Of a stretch of DNA of 64,000 nt, positions 1 to 8,294 are shown piece after piece. The notes beneath the pieces were generated by a model, which was given only the letters and a program-made list of their open reading frames with translations, was not told where the DNA came from and did not search any database. This DNA comes from Tabrizicola thermarum. GTDB taxonomy: Bacteria > Pseudomonadota > Alphaproteobacteria > Rhodobacterales > Rhodobacteraceae. The stretch lies in the NCBI RefSeq assembly GCF_003574395.1, contig NZ_QMJY01000083.1, positions 186,001-250,000 on the forward strand, written 5' to 3'. The translations under genes and the position numbers were made by a program. Each line of letters starts with the position of its first letter. The stretch's first letter is position 1.

Positions 1-17
1 GGCTGAGGCCCCGTGCC

Positions 18-560
18 CTAGACCCCCAGCGCCTTGGCCAGCCGGTAAAGCCGCGCCCGCTTCAGCAGCGCGTTCAGCGCCACCGGCTGACCCGAAATCG
101 CCTCGGCCTTGGCGCGCACGGCTTCGACGATCCGGCCCATGACCTCGGGATGGCGCGAGTGAAGCTCCCACAGAAACCCGTCCGGGTCGCGTCGCGCGAT
201 GCCTTCGGCGGCCAGAACATGGCCGGGAAAGTCCTGCGCGTTGAAGGTGACGATCGCATCCGCCCCGCTGGCAATGGCGCAGGCCAGCACATGGCGGTCG
301 TTCGGATCGGGCAGGATCAGCCGCGCCTCGATCTCGGGATGCGCCCGTTCCAGCCCGCGCGGAAAGGCCGCCCGCAGCGCAGCCGCCTCGCCTTCTGCGA
401 TCATCGGGGCCTCGGGCCCCAGTCTGGCCGTCGCCAGCACCCATTCGCGCAGGATGCGCTCGGAAAAGACCGGCTGGTAGAGACCCGCCTCGCCAGCGCC
501 TTGCAGGATCTCGCGCAGGACGGTCGGATACAGCACACAGGCGTCAAGGACCGCCTTCAT
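18..560 (-). CDS. PIN-domain protein (putative ribonuclease)
   Basis: This 180-residue protein resembles PIN-domain nucleases of the VapC type. The expected acidic residues are visible: Asp6 in MKAVLDACVL, Glu34/Glu39 in SERILREW, Asp85 and Asp88 in LPDPNDRHV, and Asp101/Asp110 in the GADAIVTFNAQDF stretch. The start at 560 is chosen because the PIN fold begins there; the longer upstream reading lies inside the next gene. Its ATG overlaps the stop of the rRNA methyltransferase gene by 4 bases (ATGA), so the two are probably translated together. No small antitoxin gene lies beside it in the window; one could lie downstream, outside the left edge. Family knowledge points to RNA cleavage, but the target and any toxin role are inference. 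Confidence 0.8.
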   Translation of the reverse strand: MKAVLDACVLYPTVLREILQGAGEAGLYQPVFSERILREWVLATARLGPEAPMIAEGEAAALRAAFPRGLERAHPEIEARLILPDPNDRHVLACAIASGADAIVTFNAQDFPGHVLAAEGIARRDPDGFLWELHSRHPEVMGRIVEAVRAKAEAISGQPVALNALLKRARLYRLAKALGV

Positions 561-1774
561 CCGTCCAGCCGGAACGCCAGCGCCTTCAGGTAGGAACTTT
601 CCGCCAATTGCGGCAGCACCGGGTGGTCCGGCCCGGCAAAGCCGGTGTGGACGATCTGCCCCCTGCGCCCACCTCGCCCGATCCCGCGCGCGCTGGCATT
701 GCGGAAGGCCAGCAGATCGGCGGCATGGGAACAGGAGCACAGCACCAGATACCCCCCCGGCGCCACCAGCGGCGCGGCCAGCCGCGCGATGCGCTCATAG
801 GCCCGCAACCCCGCCTCCAGCGCCGGTTTCGCGGGCGCAAAGGCGGGTGGATCACAGATCACCAGGTCGAACCGTGTTCCTTCCGCCCCCAGCGCTTCCA
901 GCACCTCGAAGGCATCGCCCTGCCGGGTGGCAAAACGGTCCCCGAACCCCGAAGCCTTTGCCCCCTGCCCCGCCAGCGTCAGTGCCGCAGCCGAGGCATC
1001 GACGGCAAGGGCACTCTCTGCCCCCCCGGCCAGCGCCGCCAGCGCAAACCCGCCGACATGGGAAAACACATCCAGCACTCGCGCCCCGTGTGCAAGACGG
1101 GCGGCAAAGGCGTGGTTCTCGCGCTGGTCGAAGAACAGGCCGGTCTTCTGGCCGCCCATGAGATCGGCCATGTAGATCGCCCCGTTCATCGGCACCGGCA
1201 CCGGCCCGGACCGTGCTAGCCCATGCACCACGGCCATCTCCTCCTCCAGCCCCTCAAGCCCCCGAGCCCGGCCCGAGCCGTTCTTGATGACCGTCGTCAC
1301 CCCGGTCACCGCCACCAGCGCCGCCACCAGAGGCGCCAGATGCGCCTCGGCCCAGGCCGCGTTGGGCTGCACGACCGCCACATCGCCAAATCGGTCGATC
1401 ACCACACCCGGCAAGCCGTCCGCCTCGGCATGGACCAGACGATAGAAGGGCTGCGGATACAGCCGTGCCCGATGCGCCAGCGCCCGGGACAGACGCTCGG
1501 CGAACCAAGGCTGCGTGATCTCGGCCGCCGGATCGCGGTCCAGCATCCGGGCGATGATCTTCGAGCGCGGGTTGACCGTCACCAGCCCCATCGGCCGGCG
1601 CTCGCCATCCTCCAGCACCGCCAGCGCGCCGGGAACCAGAGCCTGGGTCCGGCGATCCGTCACCAGCTCATCGGCATAGACCCAGGGAAAGCCATGCCGG
1701 ATGGCACGCGCCTCGGCCTTCGGCTTCAGCCGCACGACCGGACGTCCACGCGGCAGGCTTTCCTGTTCAGACAT
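557..1774 (-). CDS. rlmI: RlmI/RlmK-type class I rRNA methyltransferase
   Basis: A 405-residue SAM-dependent methyltransferase of the RlmI family, which methylates C5 of a cytosine in 23S rRNA (C1962 in E. coli). An N-terminal PUA-like RNA-binding region (about 15-90) carries VRLKPKAEARAIRHGFPWVY. The Rossmann part follows, with KTGLFFDQRENH near residue 210, the SAM loop VLDVFSHVGGFAL, the motif IV segment VICDPPAFAPAK and a CSCSH segment near the end. Length is normal for the family. The gene ends inside the start of the PIN-domain gene. The family call is strong; the exact modified base is inferred from homologues. Confidence 0.85.
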   Translation of the reverse strand: MSEQESLPRGRPVVRLKPKAEARAIRHGFPWVYADELVTDRRTQALVPGALAVLEDGERRPMGLVTVNPRSKIIARMLDRDPAAEITQPWFAERLSRALAHRARLYPQPFYRLVHAEADGLPGVVIDRFGDVAVVQPNAAWAEAHLAPLVAALVAVTGVTTVIKNGSGRARGLEGLEEEMAVVHGLARSGPVPVPMNGAIYMADLMGGQKTGLFFDQRENHAFAARLAHGARVLDVFSHVGGFALAALAGGAESALAVDASAAALTLAGQGAKASGFGDRFATRQGDAFEVLEALGAEGTRFDLVICDPPAFAPAKPALEAGLRAYERIARLAAPLVAPGGYLVLCSCSHAADLLAFRNASARGIGRGGRRGQIVHTGFAGPDHPVLPQLAESSYLKALAFRLDG

Positions 1775-1857
1775 GTATTAACCCCGGTCCCGTTGCTGCA
1801 ATTGTCCACGCGAGTATCCGGTTTCCCGGGTCGCGGAAAGGGAGTCTGATAGCGCAA

Positions 1858-1893
1858 AGGAAAAGCCCGTCCAAGGCCGGGGCCTGGACGGGC
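1858..1893 (-). terminator. Rho-independent terminator for the small exported protein gene
   Basis: An 8-bp GC stem pairs 1865-1872 with 1886-1893, with an inner AGGCC/GGCCT extension. The A-run at 1861-1864 becomes a U-tract when read on the minus strand, so the hairpin is placed to end transcription of the gene at 1918-2199. Confidence 0.7.
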
Positions 1894-1917
1894 GTCCAGG
1901 CAGGGTCGGGCAGGGAA

Positions 1918-2199
1918 TTACAGGCTGATCGGGGCGCAGGGTTTTGCAGCGCCGTCCCTGGCCTGAATCAGCGCGCGGTCCTGGACCCGTTTGCTGCCCA
2001 GGGCATTGTGCCAGCCGGTCGTCTGAACGGTGGCCACGGGCGCCGGGACGGCGCAGGTTGCGACGTCAAAGACCTCGGCACGGTTGGGCGCCTTCGCCGG
2101 GGTGCCTTTCGATTCCGAGGTCGGCGTCGAGGCGAACACGACGGCGGACAGCATGGCCGTGGCAATCGTGGCAGGAACGAGGATCGTCATCTTCTTCAT
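1918..2199 (-). CDS. Small exported protein of unknown function
   Basis: A 93-residue protein with a clear N-terminal signal peptide: MKKMT, then a hydrophobic stretch ending at SAVVFAS, with likely cleavage near residue 24. The mature part is Pro/Ala rich and has two cysteines (in ATCAVPAP and KPCAPISL) that could form a periplasmic disulfide. The start at 2199 is preceded by a good ribosome binding site (GGGAGAG), and a terminator follows the gene. I do not recognise a family. It is divergent from edd across a 239-base region that contains the LacI-type palindrome. Confidence 0.6.
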   Translation of the reverse strand: MKKMTILVPATIATAMLSAVVFASTPTSESKGTPAKAPNRAEVFDVATCAVPAPVATVQTTGWHNALGSKRVQDRALIQARDGAAKPCAPISL

Positions 2200-2382
2200 C
2201 GTGAACTCTCCCGCAAGCAGGGGGGCGATACGGCTTGCATGACTCTTTTGTTTGTTGGCTTTTGGGTCTGCTGCGGTAAAGATTCGGACGACAATCGGGC
2301 AGTCTCGCGTCTGATCGGACAACAAGTCATCTATTCCCCTTCGGGTTGCCGGATTGATGTCACTCTGCGACCAAATGTCTGT

Positions 2383-2396
2383 TGTTAGCGCTAACA
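2383..2396. promoter_or_regulatory. Perfect LacI-family-type operator upstream of edd
   Basis: The 14-base sequence TGTTAGCGCTAACA is a perfect palindrome with the central CG typical of LacI/GalR-family operators. It lies 43 bases before the edd start and about 185 bases before the divergent small gene. A sugar-acid or sugar-responsive repressor of the Entner-Doudoroff genes is the natural reading. No LacI-family gene is present in the window. Confidence 0.6.
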
Positions 2397-2438
2397 TATG
2401 GTGCTATGTCTGGCGCGCAAGAAAGCCGAGAGGATGCC

Positions 2439-4244
2439 ATGTCGCTCCACCCTGTCATCGCCCATGTCACCGACCGCATTCGCGCCCGTTCGGCCGATAC
2501 CCGGGGTCAGTATCTTGAACGGATGGCGCGGGCGGTGTCGAACGGCCCGGTTCGGGCGCATCTCAGCTGCGGCAACCAGGCGCATGCCTATGCGGCAATG
2601 GGGGCCGACAAGGACGCGCTTGTGGCTGCACGGGTGCCGAACCTTGGCATCGTCACGGCCTACAACGACATGCTCTCGGCGCACCAGCCGTTCGAACGCT
2701 ATCCCGACCTGATCCGCGCTGCGGCCAGAAAGGCCGGGGCGACCGTCCAGGTCGCCGGCGGCGTCCCGGCGATGTGCGACGGGGTCACCCAAGGCCAGCC
2801 GGGGATGGAGCTGTCGCTCTTCTCGCGCGATGTGATCGCGCTCGCGGCAGGGGTGGCCCTGTCGCACAACTGCTTTGATGCTGCGCTCTATCTGGGCGTC
2901 TGCGACAAGATCGTCCCCGGCCTGGTCATGGCCGCGGCGACCTTCGGCCACGTCCCCGCGGTCTTCGTCCCGGCAGGCCCGATGACCAGCGGCATCCCCA
3001 ACGACCAGAAGTCCAAGGTCCGCAACGCCTATGCCGAAGGCCGCGCCACGCGCGAAGAGCTGATGGCCGCGGAAATGGCCAGCTACCATGGCCCCGGCAC
3101 CTGCACCTTCTACGGCACCGCGAACACCAACCAGATGCTGATGGAGTTCATGGGCCTCCACCTGCCCGGCGCCAGCTTCGTCAACCCCGGCACGCCCTTG
3201 CGCGACGCGCTGACCGCCGCTGCCGTCGAACGCGCCGCCGCGATCACCGCACTTGGCAACGATTTCCGCCCGGCGGGCGAGATCCTGGACGAACGCGCCT
3301 ATGTGAACGGGATCGTGGGTCTCATGGCCACGGGCGGTTCGACCAACCTGGTCCTGCACCTGCCCGCCATGGCGCGGGCCTCGGGCGTGATCCTCGACCT
3401 GAAGGACTTTGCCGATCTCTCCGAAGCCGTCCCGCTCATGGCGAAGGTCTATCCGAACGGGCTGGCCGACGTGAACCACTTCCACGCCGCCGGGGGCCTG
3501 GCGTTCCTCATCGGCCAGCTTCTGGACGCAGGGCTTCTGCATCCCGATGCCAGGACCGTGGCCGGCGACGGGCTCATCGCCTATCGGCAAGAGCCGATCC
3601 TCGACGCCGGTCGCCTCGGCTGGCGCGACGGACCCAGGGCCAGCCTCAACGACAGGATCGTCCGCCCCGCCGCCGATCCCTTCGCTCCGCAGGGCGGGTT
3701 GAAGCTGCTGACCGGAAACCTCGGCAAGGGGGTCATGAAGGTCTCGGCCGTCGCCCCGGACCGGCACATCATCGAAGCCCCCGCACGCATCTTCCACGAC
3801 CAGAACGCGGTCAAGGACGCCTTCAAGGCGGGCGAGTTCACCTCGGACACCGTCGTCGTCGTCCGCTTTCAGGGCCCTCAGGCCAACGGCATGCCGGAAC
3901 TGCATTCGCTGACCCCCACGCTCACCGTCCTCCAGGATCGCGGGCTGAAAGTGGCGCTGGTGACGGACGGCCGCATGTCCGGCGCTTCGGGCAAGGTGCC
4001 CGCCGCGATCCATGTCGCGCCCGAAGCGGCAGCAGGCGGCCCCCTCGCGCGGCTCCGCGACGGCGACATCGTCCGGCTTGACGCGGTGGCGGGCGAGCTG
4101 TCCGTGCTGGCCCCCGATTTCGAAAGCCGCACGCCGGTGGTCGCCGACCTCTCCGCCAACGACCACGGCATCGGGCGCGAGCTTTTTGCCGCCTTCCGCC
4201 GCCACGTCGGCTCTGCCGATACCGGCGCCGCTCTGGTCGTCTGA
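2439..4244 (+). CDS. edd: Phosphogluconate dehydratase (Entner-Doudoroff)
   Basis: The 601-residue enzyme dehydrates 6-phosphogluconate to 2-keto-3-deoxy-6-phosphogluconate, the first committed step of the Entner-Doudoroff pathway. It belongs to the IlvD/Edd family of Fe-S dehydratases. Cluster-ligand-type cysteines are visible in [16 protein letters not shown] and in [19 protein letters not shown], and the conserved ATGGSTN and [12 protein letters not shown] segments are intact. The start at 2439 is preceded by GAGAGG. It is followed after 129 bases by eda. Expression is probably controlled through the palindrome at 2383. Confidence 0.95.
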   Translation: MSLHPVIAHVTDRIRARSADTRGQYLERMARAVSNGPVRAHLSCGNQAHAYAAMGADKDALVAARVPNLGIVTAYNDMLSAHQPFERYPDLIRAAARKAGATVQVAGGVPAMCDGVTQGQPGMELSLFSRDVIALAAGVALSHNCFDAALYLGVCDKIVPGLVMAAATFGHVPAVFVPAGPMTSGIPNDQKSKVRNAYAEGRATREELMAAEMASYHGPGTCTFYGTANTNQMLMEFMGLHLPGASFVNPGTPLRDALTAAAVERAAAITALGNDFRPAGEILDERAYVNGIVGLMATGGSTNLVLHLPAMARASGVILDLKDFADLSEAVPLMAKVYPNGLADVNHFHAAGGLAFLIGQLLDAGLLHPDARTVAGDGLIAYRQEPILDAGRLGWRDGPRASLNDRIVRPAADPFAPQGGLKLLTGNLGKGVMKVSAVAPDRHIIEAPARIFHDQNAVKDAFKAGEFTSDTVVVVRFQGPQANGMPELHSLTPTLTVLQDRGLKVALVTDGRMSGASGKVPAAIHVAPEAAAGGPLARLRDGDIVRLDAVAGELSVLAPDFESRTPVVADLSANDHGIGRELFAAFRRHVGSADTGAALVV

Positions 4245-4294
4245 ACCTCAACCGCCCCCGGCGCCGTCTCAAGCCCGCGAATCCTCTTTGCCGC

Positions 4295-4326
4295 TTGCTC
4301 TTTTTTCAAATACTCCCGCCGGAGGC
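4295..4326 (+). repeat. T-rich element with small hairpin in the edd-eda gap
   Basis: The 129-base edd-eda gap holds a T-run (4300-4306), a short AT stretch, and CTCC/GGAG arms (4313-4316 and 4321-4324). From memory this resembles a short intergenic element seen often in Rhodobacteraceae genomes; I cannot verify copy number here. It may act as a processing or partial termination site between the two genes. Confidence 0.3.
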
Positions 4327-4373
4327 ACCCGCACTCTCCACCTTCCCGACGCCGGGACCTGAAGGAACCCAAG

Positions 4374-5015
4374 ATGACCCCCGCCCTGCAATCGCAAAAA
4401 GCCGCCGAGATCTGCCGCCTAGCGCCGGTGGTGCCGGTCCTCGTGATTGACGATCTCGCCCATGCCCGACCGCTGGCCGAGGCGCTGGTCACGGGCGGCT
4501 TGCCCGGGCTGGAAGTGACCCTGCGCACGCCGGTCGCGCTGGACGCGATCCGCGCGATGGCCGAAGTTCCGGGCGGCGTCGTCGGCGCGGGCACGCTCAT
4601 GACCCCCGCCGATGTGAAGGCCGCCAAGGCTGCGGGCGCGATGTTCGGCGTCTCGCCCGGGGCCACCGACCGCATCATCGCCGCATGTGAGGATGAGGGC
4701 CTGCCCCTTCTCCCTGGCGCGGCCACCGCGACCGAGATCATGCTGCTTCTGGAAAAGGGCTACACCGTCCAGAAGTTCTTTCCGGCCGAACAGGCAGGCG
4801 GGGCTGCCTACCTCAGGTCGATCGGCTCGCCCATTCCGCAGGTCCGGTTCTGCCCGACCGGCGGCATCAGCCTCAAGATCGCGCCGGACTACCTGGCGCT
4901 GAAGAACATCCTCTGCGTCGGCGGCAGCTGGGTCGCCCCCAAGGAGGCGATGGCCCGGGGCGATTGGGCGGAAGTGACGCGCCTTGCCCGCGAGGCCGCA
5001 GCCCTCAGTCGCTAG
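4374..5015 (+). CDS. eda: KDPG/KHG aldolase
   Basis: The 213-residue class I aldolase splits 2-keto-3-deoxy-6-phosphogluconate into pyruvate and glyceraldehyde 3-phosphate. The Schiff-base lysine is Lys134 in YTVQKFFPAE, and the conserved glutamate is Glu47 in LEVTLRT. GAGTL and the phosphate-binding FCPTGGIS are present, and the length is standard. AAGGAA lies just before the ATG. It completes the Entner-Doudoroff pair with edd. Its last 11 bases overlap the end of the convergent small gene at 5005-5280. Confidence 0.95.
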   Translation: MTPALQSQKAAEICRLAPVVPVLVIDDLAHARPLAEALVTGGLPGLEVTLRTPVALDAIRAMAEVPGGVVGAGTLMTPADVKAAKAAGAMFGVSPGATDRIIAACEDEGLPLLPGAATATEIMLLLEKGYTVQKFFPAEQAGGAAYLRSIGSPIPQVRFCPTGGISLKIAPDYLALKNILCVGGSWVAPKEAMARGDWAEVTRLAREAAALSR

Positions 5016-5280
5016 CGCCCTGCCGACCGATCCGCCCGCCCCGGCGGCGCGGTGCACCCGGCTCGGCCAGCGCCTGGCGCAGCACGGCGGACATCGGATG
5101 ATCGGGGGCTGCATCCGCGTAGGTGCCGATCAGCACACGGACGGACTCGGGCACCGACTGTCCCACCGGAATCGACAGCGCCCAGTCCATGAAGATCGAC
5201 CGGCATTCCCCCGCGGTGATGCCGTCGATCCGGTAACTTTCCCGCACCAGCCCCTTCGGGTCGGCCTCAGCCAGATCCAT
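5005..5280 (-). CDS. Conserved hypothetical protein downstream of glnE
   Basis: A 91-residue soluble protein with no signal peptide or membrane segment. It begins MDLAEADPKGLVRESYRIDG; a central SIFMDWALSIP segment and a basic tail (RRRGGRIGR) are its visible features. The start at 5280 lies inside the glnE coding region (14-base overlap), so it is probably co-transcribed and translationally coupled with glnE. The 3' end overlaps eda tail to tail. I do not recognise a functional family; position suggests a link to nitrogen control but nothing in the sequence proves it. Confidence 0.65.
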   Translation of the reverse strand: MDLAEADPKGLVRESYRIDGITAGECRSIFMDWALSIPVGQSVPESVRVLIGTYADAAPDHPMSAVLRQALAEPGAPRRRGGRIGRQGASD

Positions 5281-8068
5281 CGCCTGCCTCTCCGTCCTCT
5301 TCCCCGTCCCTGCCCCCGACCAGCCGGTCCACCGCGGCCCGGGTCGTCTCGACCGCCCGTTCCAGCATCCCGGCCAGCTCTGCCTCTCCCTCGGCCCCGG
5401 TTTCGCGCAGGATGAAACTCCGCCCGCCCTCGCCAAGGCTGTCGAACTCAAGCGGCCGCTCGCTCAGCAGCCGTGAAGCCGCATGCAGGCGCCAGAACAG
5501 CCTGTAGGCGGATGTCAGCGCCTGCACGTCCGAATCCGGCATGACAGAGCCCTTCGCCGCCGCCAGCTGACGCTCGACGCTGCGCGCCGGGCTGCCCGCG
5601 ATCAGCGCGCAGGTCTGGGCGGCAAGCTCGATGTCCATCATCCGCCCCGGCCCGTTCTTCGCCTCCCAGACCGCTTGCGCCGGTTTCGCCGCCTGTAGCC
5701 TTGCGCGCATCTCCGCCACATCGCGGCGGACCGTTGCACCCTTGCCCTTCGCGACCAGAAGCGCGCGACGGAACGCCTCCACCTCTCCGGCCAGGGTCGG
5801 CTCTCCCGCCAGCACCCGCGCGCGGGTCAGCGCCAGATGCTCCCAGGTCCAGGCCTCGGTCTCCTGATAGGTGATGAAACTTTGCAGACTTGTCGCCACC
5901 GGCCCCGCCCGCCCCGAGGGGCGCAGCCGCATGTCGACCTCGTAAAGCCGCCCCTCCGGCATCTGCGCCGTCAGGGCAGTGACCAGCGCCTGGGTCAGTC
6001 GGGCGTAATAGGGTCGGGTCGCCAGCGGCCGGGCGCCGTCCGACGTCTCCACCCCCGCCGCATCATAGATCACGATCAGGTCCAGGTCCGACCCCGCGTT
6101 CAGCCGTGCCGCACCGATCGAGCCCATGCCCAGCACCACCGCCCCGCGCCCCGGCATGGCCCCGTGCTTGCGCGCGAAATCGGCGGTGACCTCGTCCCAG
6201 ATCACGCCCACCACCGCCTCGGCCAGATCGGCATATTGCTTGCCGGCCTCGAACCCGTCGATCAGCCCGCGCAGATGATGCACGCCGATCCGGAAATGCC
6301 ATTCCTTCATCCAGCGCCGCGCCATGTCGAGCCGCGCCTCATAGTCCGGCGCCAGCGCCAGCCGGGCCGCAAGATCGGGGCGCAACCCCGCCAATCCGGG
6401 CCAGTCGCCCCAGAAACTGCCGCCGATCACTCCATCCAGAACGCTTGCGTTGCGCGACAGATAGCGCGCCAGGCCAGGGGCCGAACCTGCGATGTCCACG
6501 ATCAGCTCGATCAATGCAGGGTTCGCCTCGAACAGCGCAAAGATCTGCACACCGGCCGGCAGACCGGCCAGAAACCCGTCCAGCGCCACCAGCGCCTCGT
6601 CGGGATTGGCCGCCCGCGCCAGTTCGCGCAGAAGCCGAGGGCGCAGCCTGCGGAAGATCGCCCGCGCCCGGTCAGAGCGCAGCGCCGGATAGCCTTCCCA
6701 GCCGCGCGTGATCTCGCGGGCGGCTTCGGACAATTCCGGCCCCGCCTCCGTTTCGGCGGGTGAAAAGAAGCCTTCGGTCAGCCGCTCGGTCCGGTTCAGC
6801 CGGTCCAGAAGATCCCGTCGGAAGTCGGCCTCGGTCTGGCCGCAGAAGGCCGCGATCCGCGCGACACCTTCAGCCGTCGCGGGCATCGTGTGGGTCTGCG
6901 CGTCATTCACCATCTGCAACCGATGCTCGACCTCGCGGTGGGCGCGGTAGAGGTCGGTCAGTTCCGCCGCCACCTCGGGCGGGATCCAGCCCTTCGCCGC
7001 CAGCGCCGCAAGCCCCCCGACTGTCGTCCGGTCCCGCAACGACGGGTCGCGCCCTCCCGCGATCAGCTGCCGGGTCTGGGTGAAGAATTCGATCTCGCGG
7101 ATTCCCCCTGCCCCAAGTTTCATGTTGTGGCCTTCCACCGTGATCGGCCCATGCAGCCCGCGATGGTCGCGGATGCGCAGCCGCATGTCATGGGCATCCT
7201 GGATCGCCACGAAATCCAGATGCTTGCGCCAGACAAAGGGGGTCAGCGTCTTGAGAAACCGCTCGCCCGCCGCCAGATCGCCGCCGCAGGGCCGCGCCTT
7301 GATATAGGCCGCGCGTTCCCAGGTGCGGCCCTCGGCCTCGTAATAGGCTTCGGCCGCGCCCATCGACAGGCACACGGGCGTCACGCCGGCATCGGGACGC
7401 AGCCGCAGGTCTGACCGGAACACATAGCCATCGGTCGCATCCGACAGGATCGCCGTCATCCGGCGCGTGACCTTGATGAAACTCGCCCGTGCCTCCTGCT
7501 CCTCGCCCGGGTAGCGGGTTTCATCGAAAAGGCAGATCAGGTCGATGTCCGAAGAATAGTTCAGCTCTCCCGCACCCATCTTCCCCATCGCCAGCGCCAC
7601 CATGCCCCCCGCCGTCGCGGCATCCTCCGGGGTGGCGCCGGGCAGCTTGCCCCGGCGGATCTCCTCGGCCACCAGCAGCGTCAGCGACAGATGCACCGCG
7701 CGGTCCGCCAGTTGCGTCAGCGCGCCGGTCACCTGTTCCAGCGACCATGCCCCGGCCAGATCGCACAGCGCCACCACCAGCGCGACGCGCCGCTTCGCCT
7801 CGCGCAGCGCCAAGGGCAAGGCCTCGATCCCGACCGCATCCAGCCCGGCCCGGATCGCCGCAAGCGCCGCCTCGGGATCATCCACCGCCGAGCGCAGCCA
7901 GTCCTGCTCGCGCAGGATCAGATCGCGCAGATAGGGGCTGCACCCCGCCGTGGCTGCCAGAAGGTCCAGAACCCCCGGCTCGAAGCCGTCCAACAGGGAC
8001 CGCAGGTCGGCGGCGGACGCTTGGTCAAAGGCAATGGGCAGGCGGCGGATACGAGAGGCAAGCGTCAT
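5267..8068 (-). CDS. glnE: Bifunctional glutamine synthetase adenylyltransferase/deadenylase
   Basis: The 933-residue enzyme adds or removes AMP on glutamine synthetase in response to PII and glutamine. Two nucleotidyltransferase domains are visible. The N-terminal deadenylase half carries GELNYSSDIDLICLFD (about residue 170) and the C-terminal adenylylase half carries AARLNAGSDLDLIVIYD (about residue 660). GlnD/PII-UTase-like helical regions connect them. The length matches the family. It is followed by the overlapping small gene at 5005. Upstream lies the DUF2852 gene, divergently transcribed across 226 bases. Confidence 0.95.
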   Translation of the reverse strand: MTLASRIRRLPIAFDQASAADLRSLLDGFEPGVLDLLAATAGCSPYLRDLILREQDWLRSAVDDPEAALAAIRAGLDAVGIEALPLALREAKRRVALVVALCDLAGAWSLEQVTGALTQLADRAVHLSLTLLVAEEIRRGKLPGATPEDAATAGGMVALAMGKMGAGELNYSSDIDLICLFDETRYPGEEQEARASFIKVTRRMTAILSDATDGYVFRSDLRLRPDAGVTPVCLSMGAAEAYYEAEGRTWERAAYIKARPCGGDLAAGERFLKTLTPFVWRKHLDFVAIQDAHDMRLRIRDHRGLHGPITVEGHNMKLGAGGIREIEFFTQTRQLIAGGRDPSLRDRTTVGGLAALAAKGWIPPEVAAELTDLYRAHREVEHRLQMVNDAQTHTMPATAEGVARIAAFCGQTEADFRRDLLDRLNRTERLTEGFFSPAETEAGPELSEAAREITRGWEGYPALRSDRARAIFRRLRPRLLRELARAANPDEALVALDGFLAGLPAGVQIFALFEANPALIELIVDIAGSAPGLARYLSRNASVLDGVIGGSFWGDWPGLAGLRPDLAARLALAPDYEARLDMARRWMKEWHFRIGVHHLRGLIDGFEAGKQYADLAEAVVGVIWDEVTADFARKHGAMPGRGAVVLGMGSIGAARLNAGSDLDLIVIYDAAGVETSDGARPLATRPYYARLTQALVTALTAQMPEGRLYEVDMRLRPSGRAGPVATSLQSFITYQETEAWTWEHLALTRARVLAGEPTLAGEVEAFRRALLVAKGKGATVRRDVAEMRARLQAAKPAQAVWEAKNGPGRMMDIELAAQTCALIAGSPARSVERQLAAAKGSVMPDSDVQALTSAYRLFWRLHAASRLLSERPLEFDSLGEGGRSFILRETGAEGEAELAGMLERAVETTRAAVDRLVGGRDGEEDGEAGDGSG

Positions 8069-8199
8069 GAGGCAAGCTTGCGGTGCGGCGCGGATGCGGT
8101 CAATCCCATTCGCCCCACCCGAAGGCGCTGTCAGAACACCGGGATCGGCGGCGGGTGGCCTGGCCCGAGGCGCGTGACTCAGGCGGTCGCCGACCGATG

Positions 8200-8218
8200 A
8201 TGTGAATTATCTTCACAT
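8200..8218. promoter_or_regulatory. Operator 1 upstream of the DUF2852 gene
   Basis: ATGTGAA-TTATC-TTCACAT, a perfect 7+7 inverted repeat with a 5-base spacer. It ends 5 bases before a possible -35 box (TTGCAC, 8224-8229). Its arms are identical to those of the second site at 8258-8276. Confidence 0.6.
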
Positions 8219-8223
8219 ACCCC

Positions 8224-8252
8224 TTGCACATTGGCCAGCGCAGGACCATCTA
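8224..8252 (+). promoter_or_regulatory. Candidate sigma-70-like promoter for the DUF2852 gene
   Basis: TTGCAC (8224-8229) is followed after 17 bases by a weak -10 candidate CATCTA (8247-8252). The predicted transcription start would fall inside the second inverted repeat. The -10 matches poorly, so the exact placement is uncertain. Confidence 0.35.
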
Positions 8253-8257
8253 GCCTC

Positions 8258-8276
8258 ATGTGAAAGACATTCACAT
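8258..8276. promoter_or_regulatory. Operator 2 upstream of the DUF2852 gene
   Basis: ATGTGAA-AGACA-TTCACAT has the same arms as operator 1 and a different spacer, with its centre 58 bases downstream. It would overlap the transcription start, the classic position for a repressor. The cognate regulator is not encoded in the window. Confidence 0.6.
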
Positions 8277-8294
8277 AACGATGGAGACCCGCCG

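Noticed and set aside
2382-2438. Upstream extension of edd to an ATG at 2382
   Set aside because: It would place the operator palindrome inside the coding region; ATG 2439 has a good ribosome binding site and matches the family start.
2391-4205. A 604-codon open frame on the minus strand opposite edd
   Set aside because: It is the mirror of a GC-rich gene; edd is unambiguous on the plus strand and the antisense translation matches no family.
5267-8068. Two separate adenylyltransferase genes in glnE
   Set aside because: The two catalytic domains are in one uninterrupted frame, as in all bifunctional GlnE proteins.
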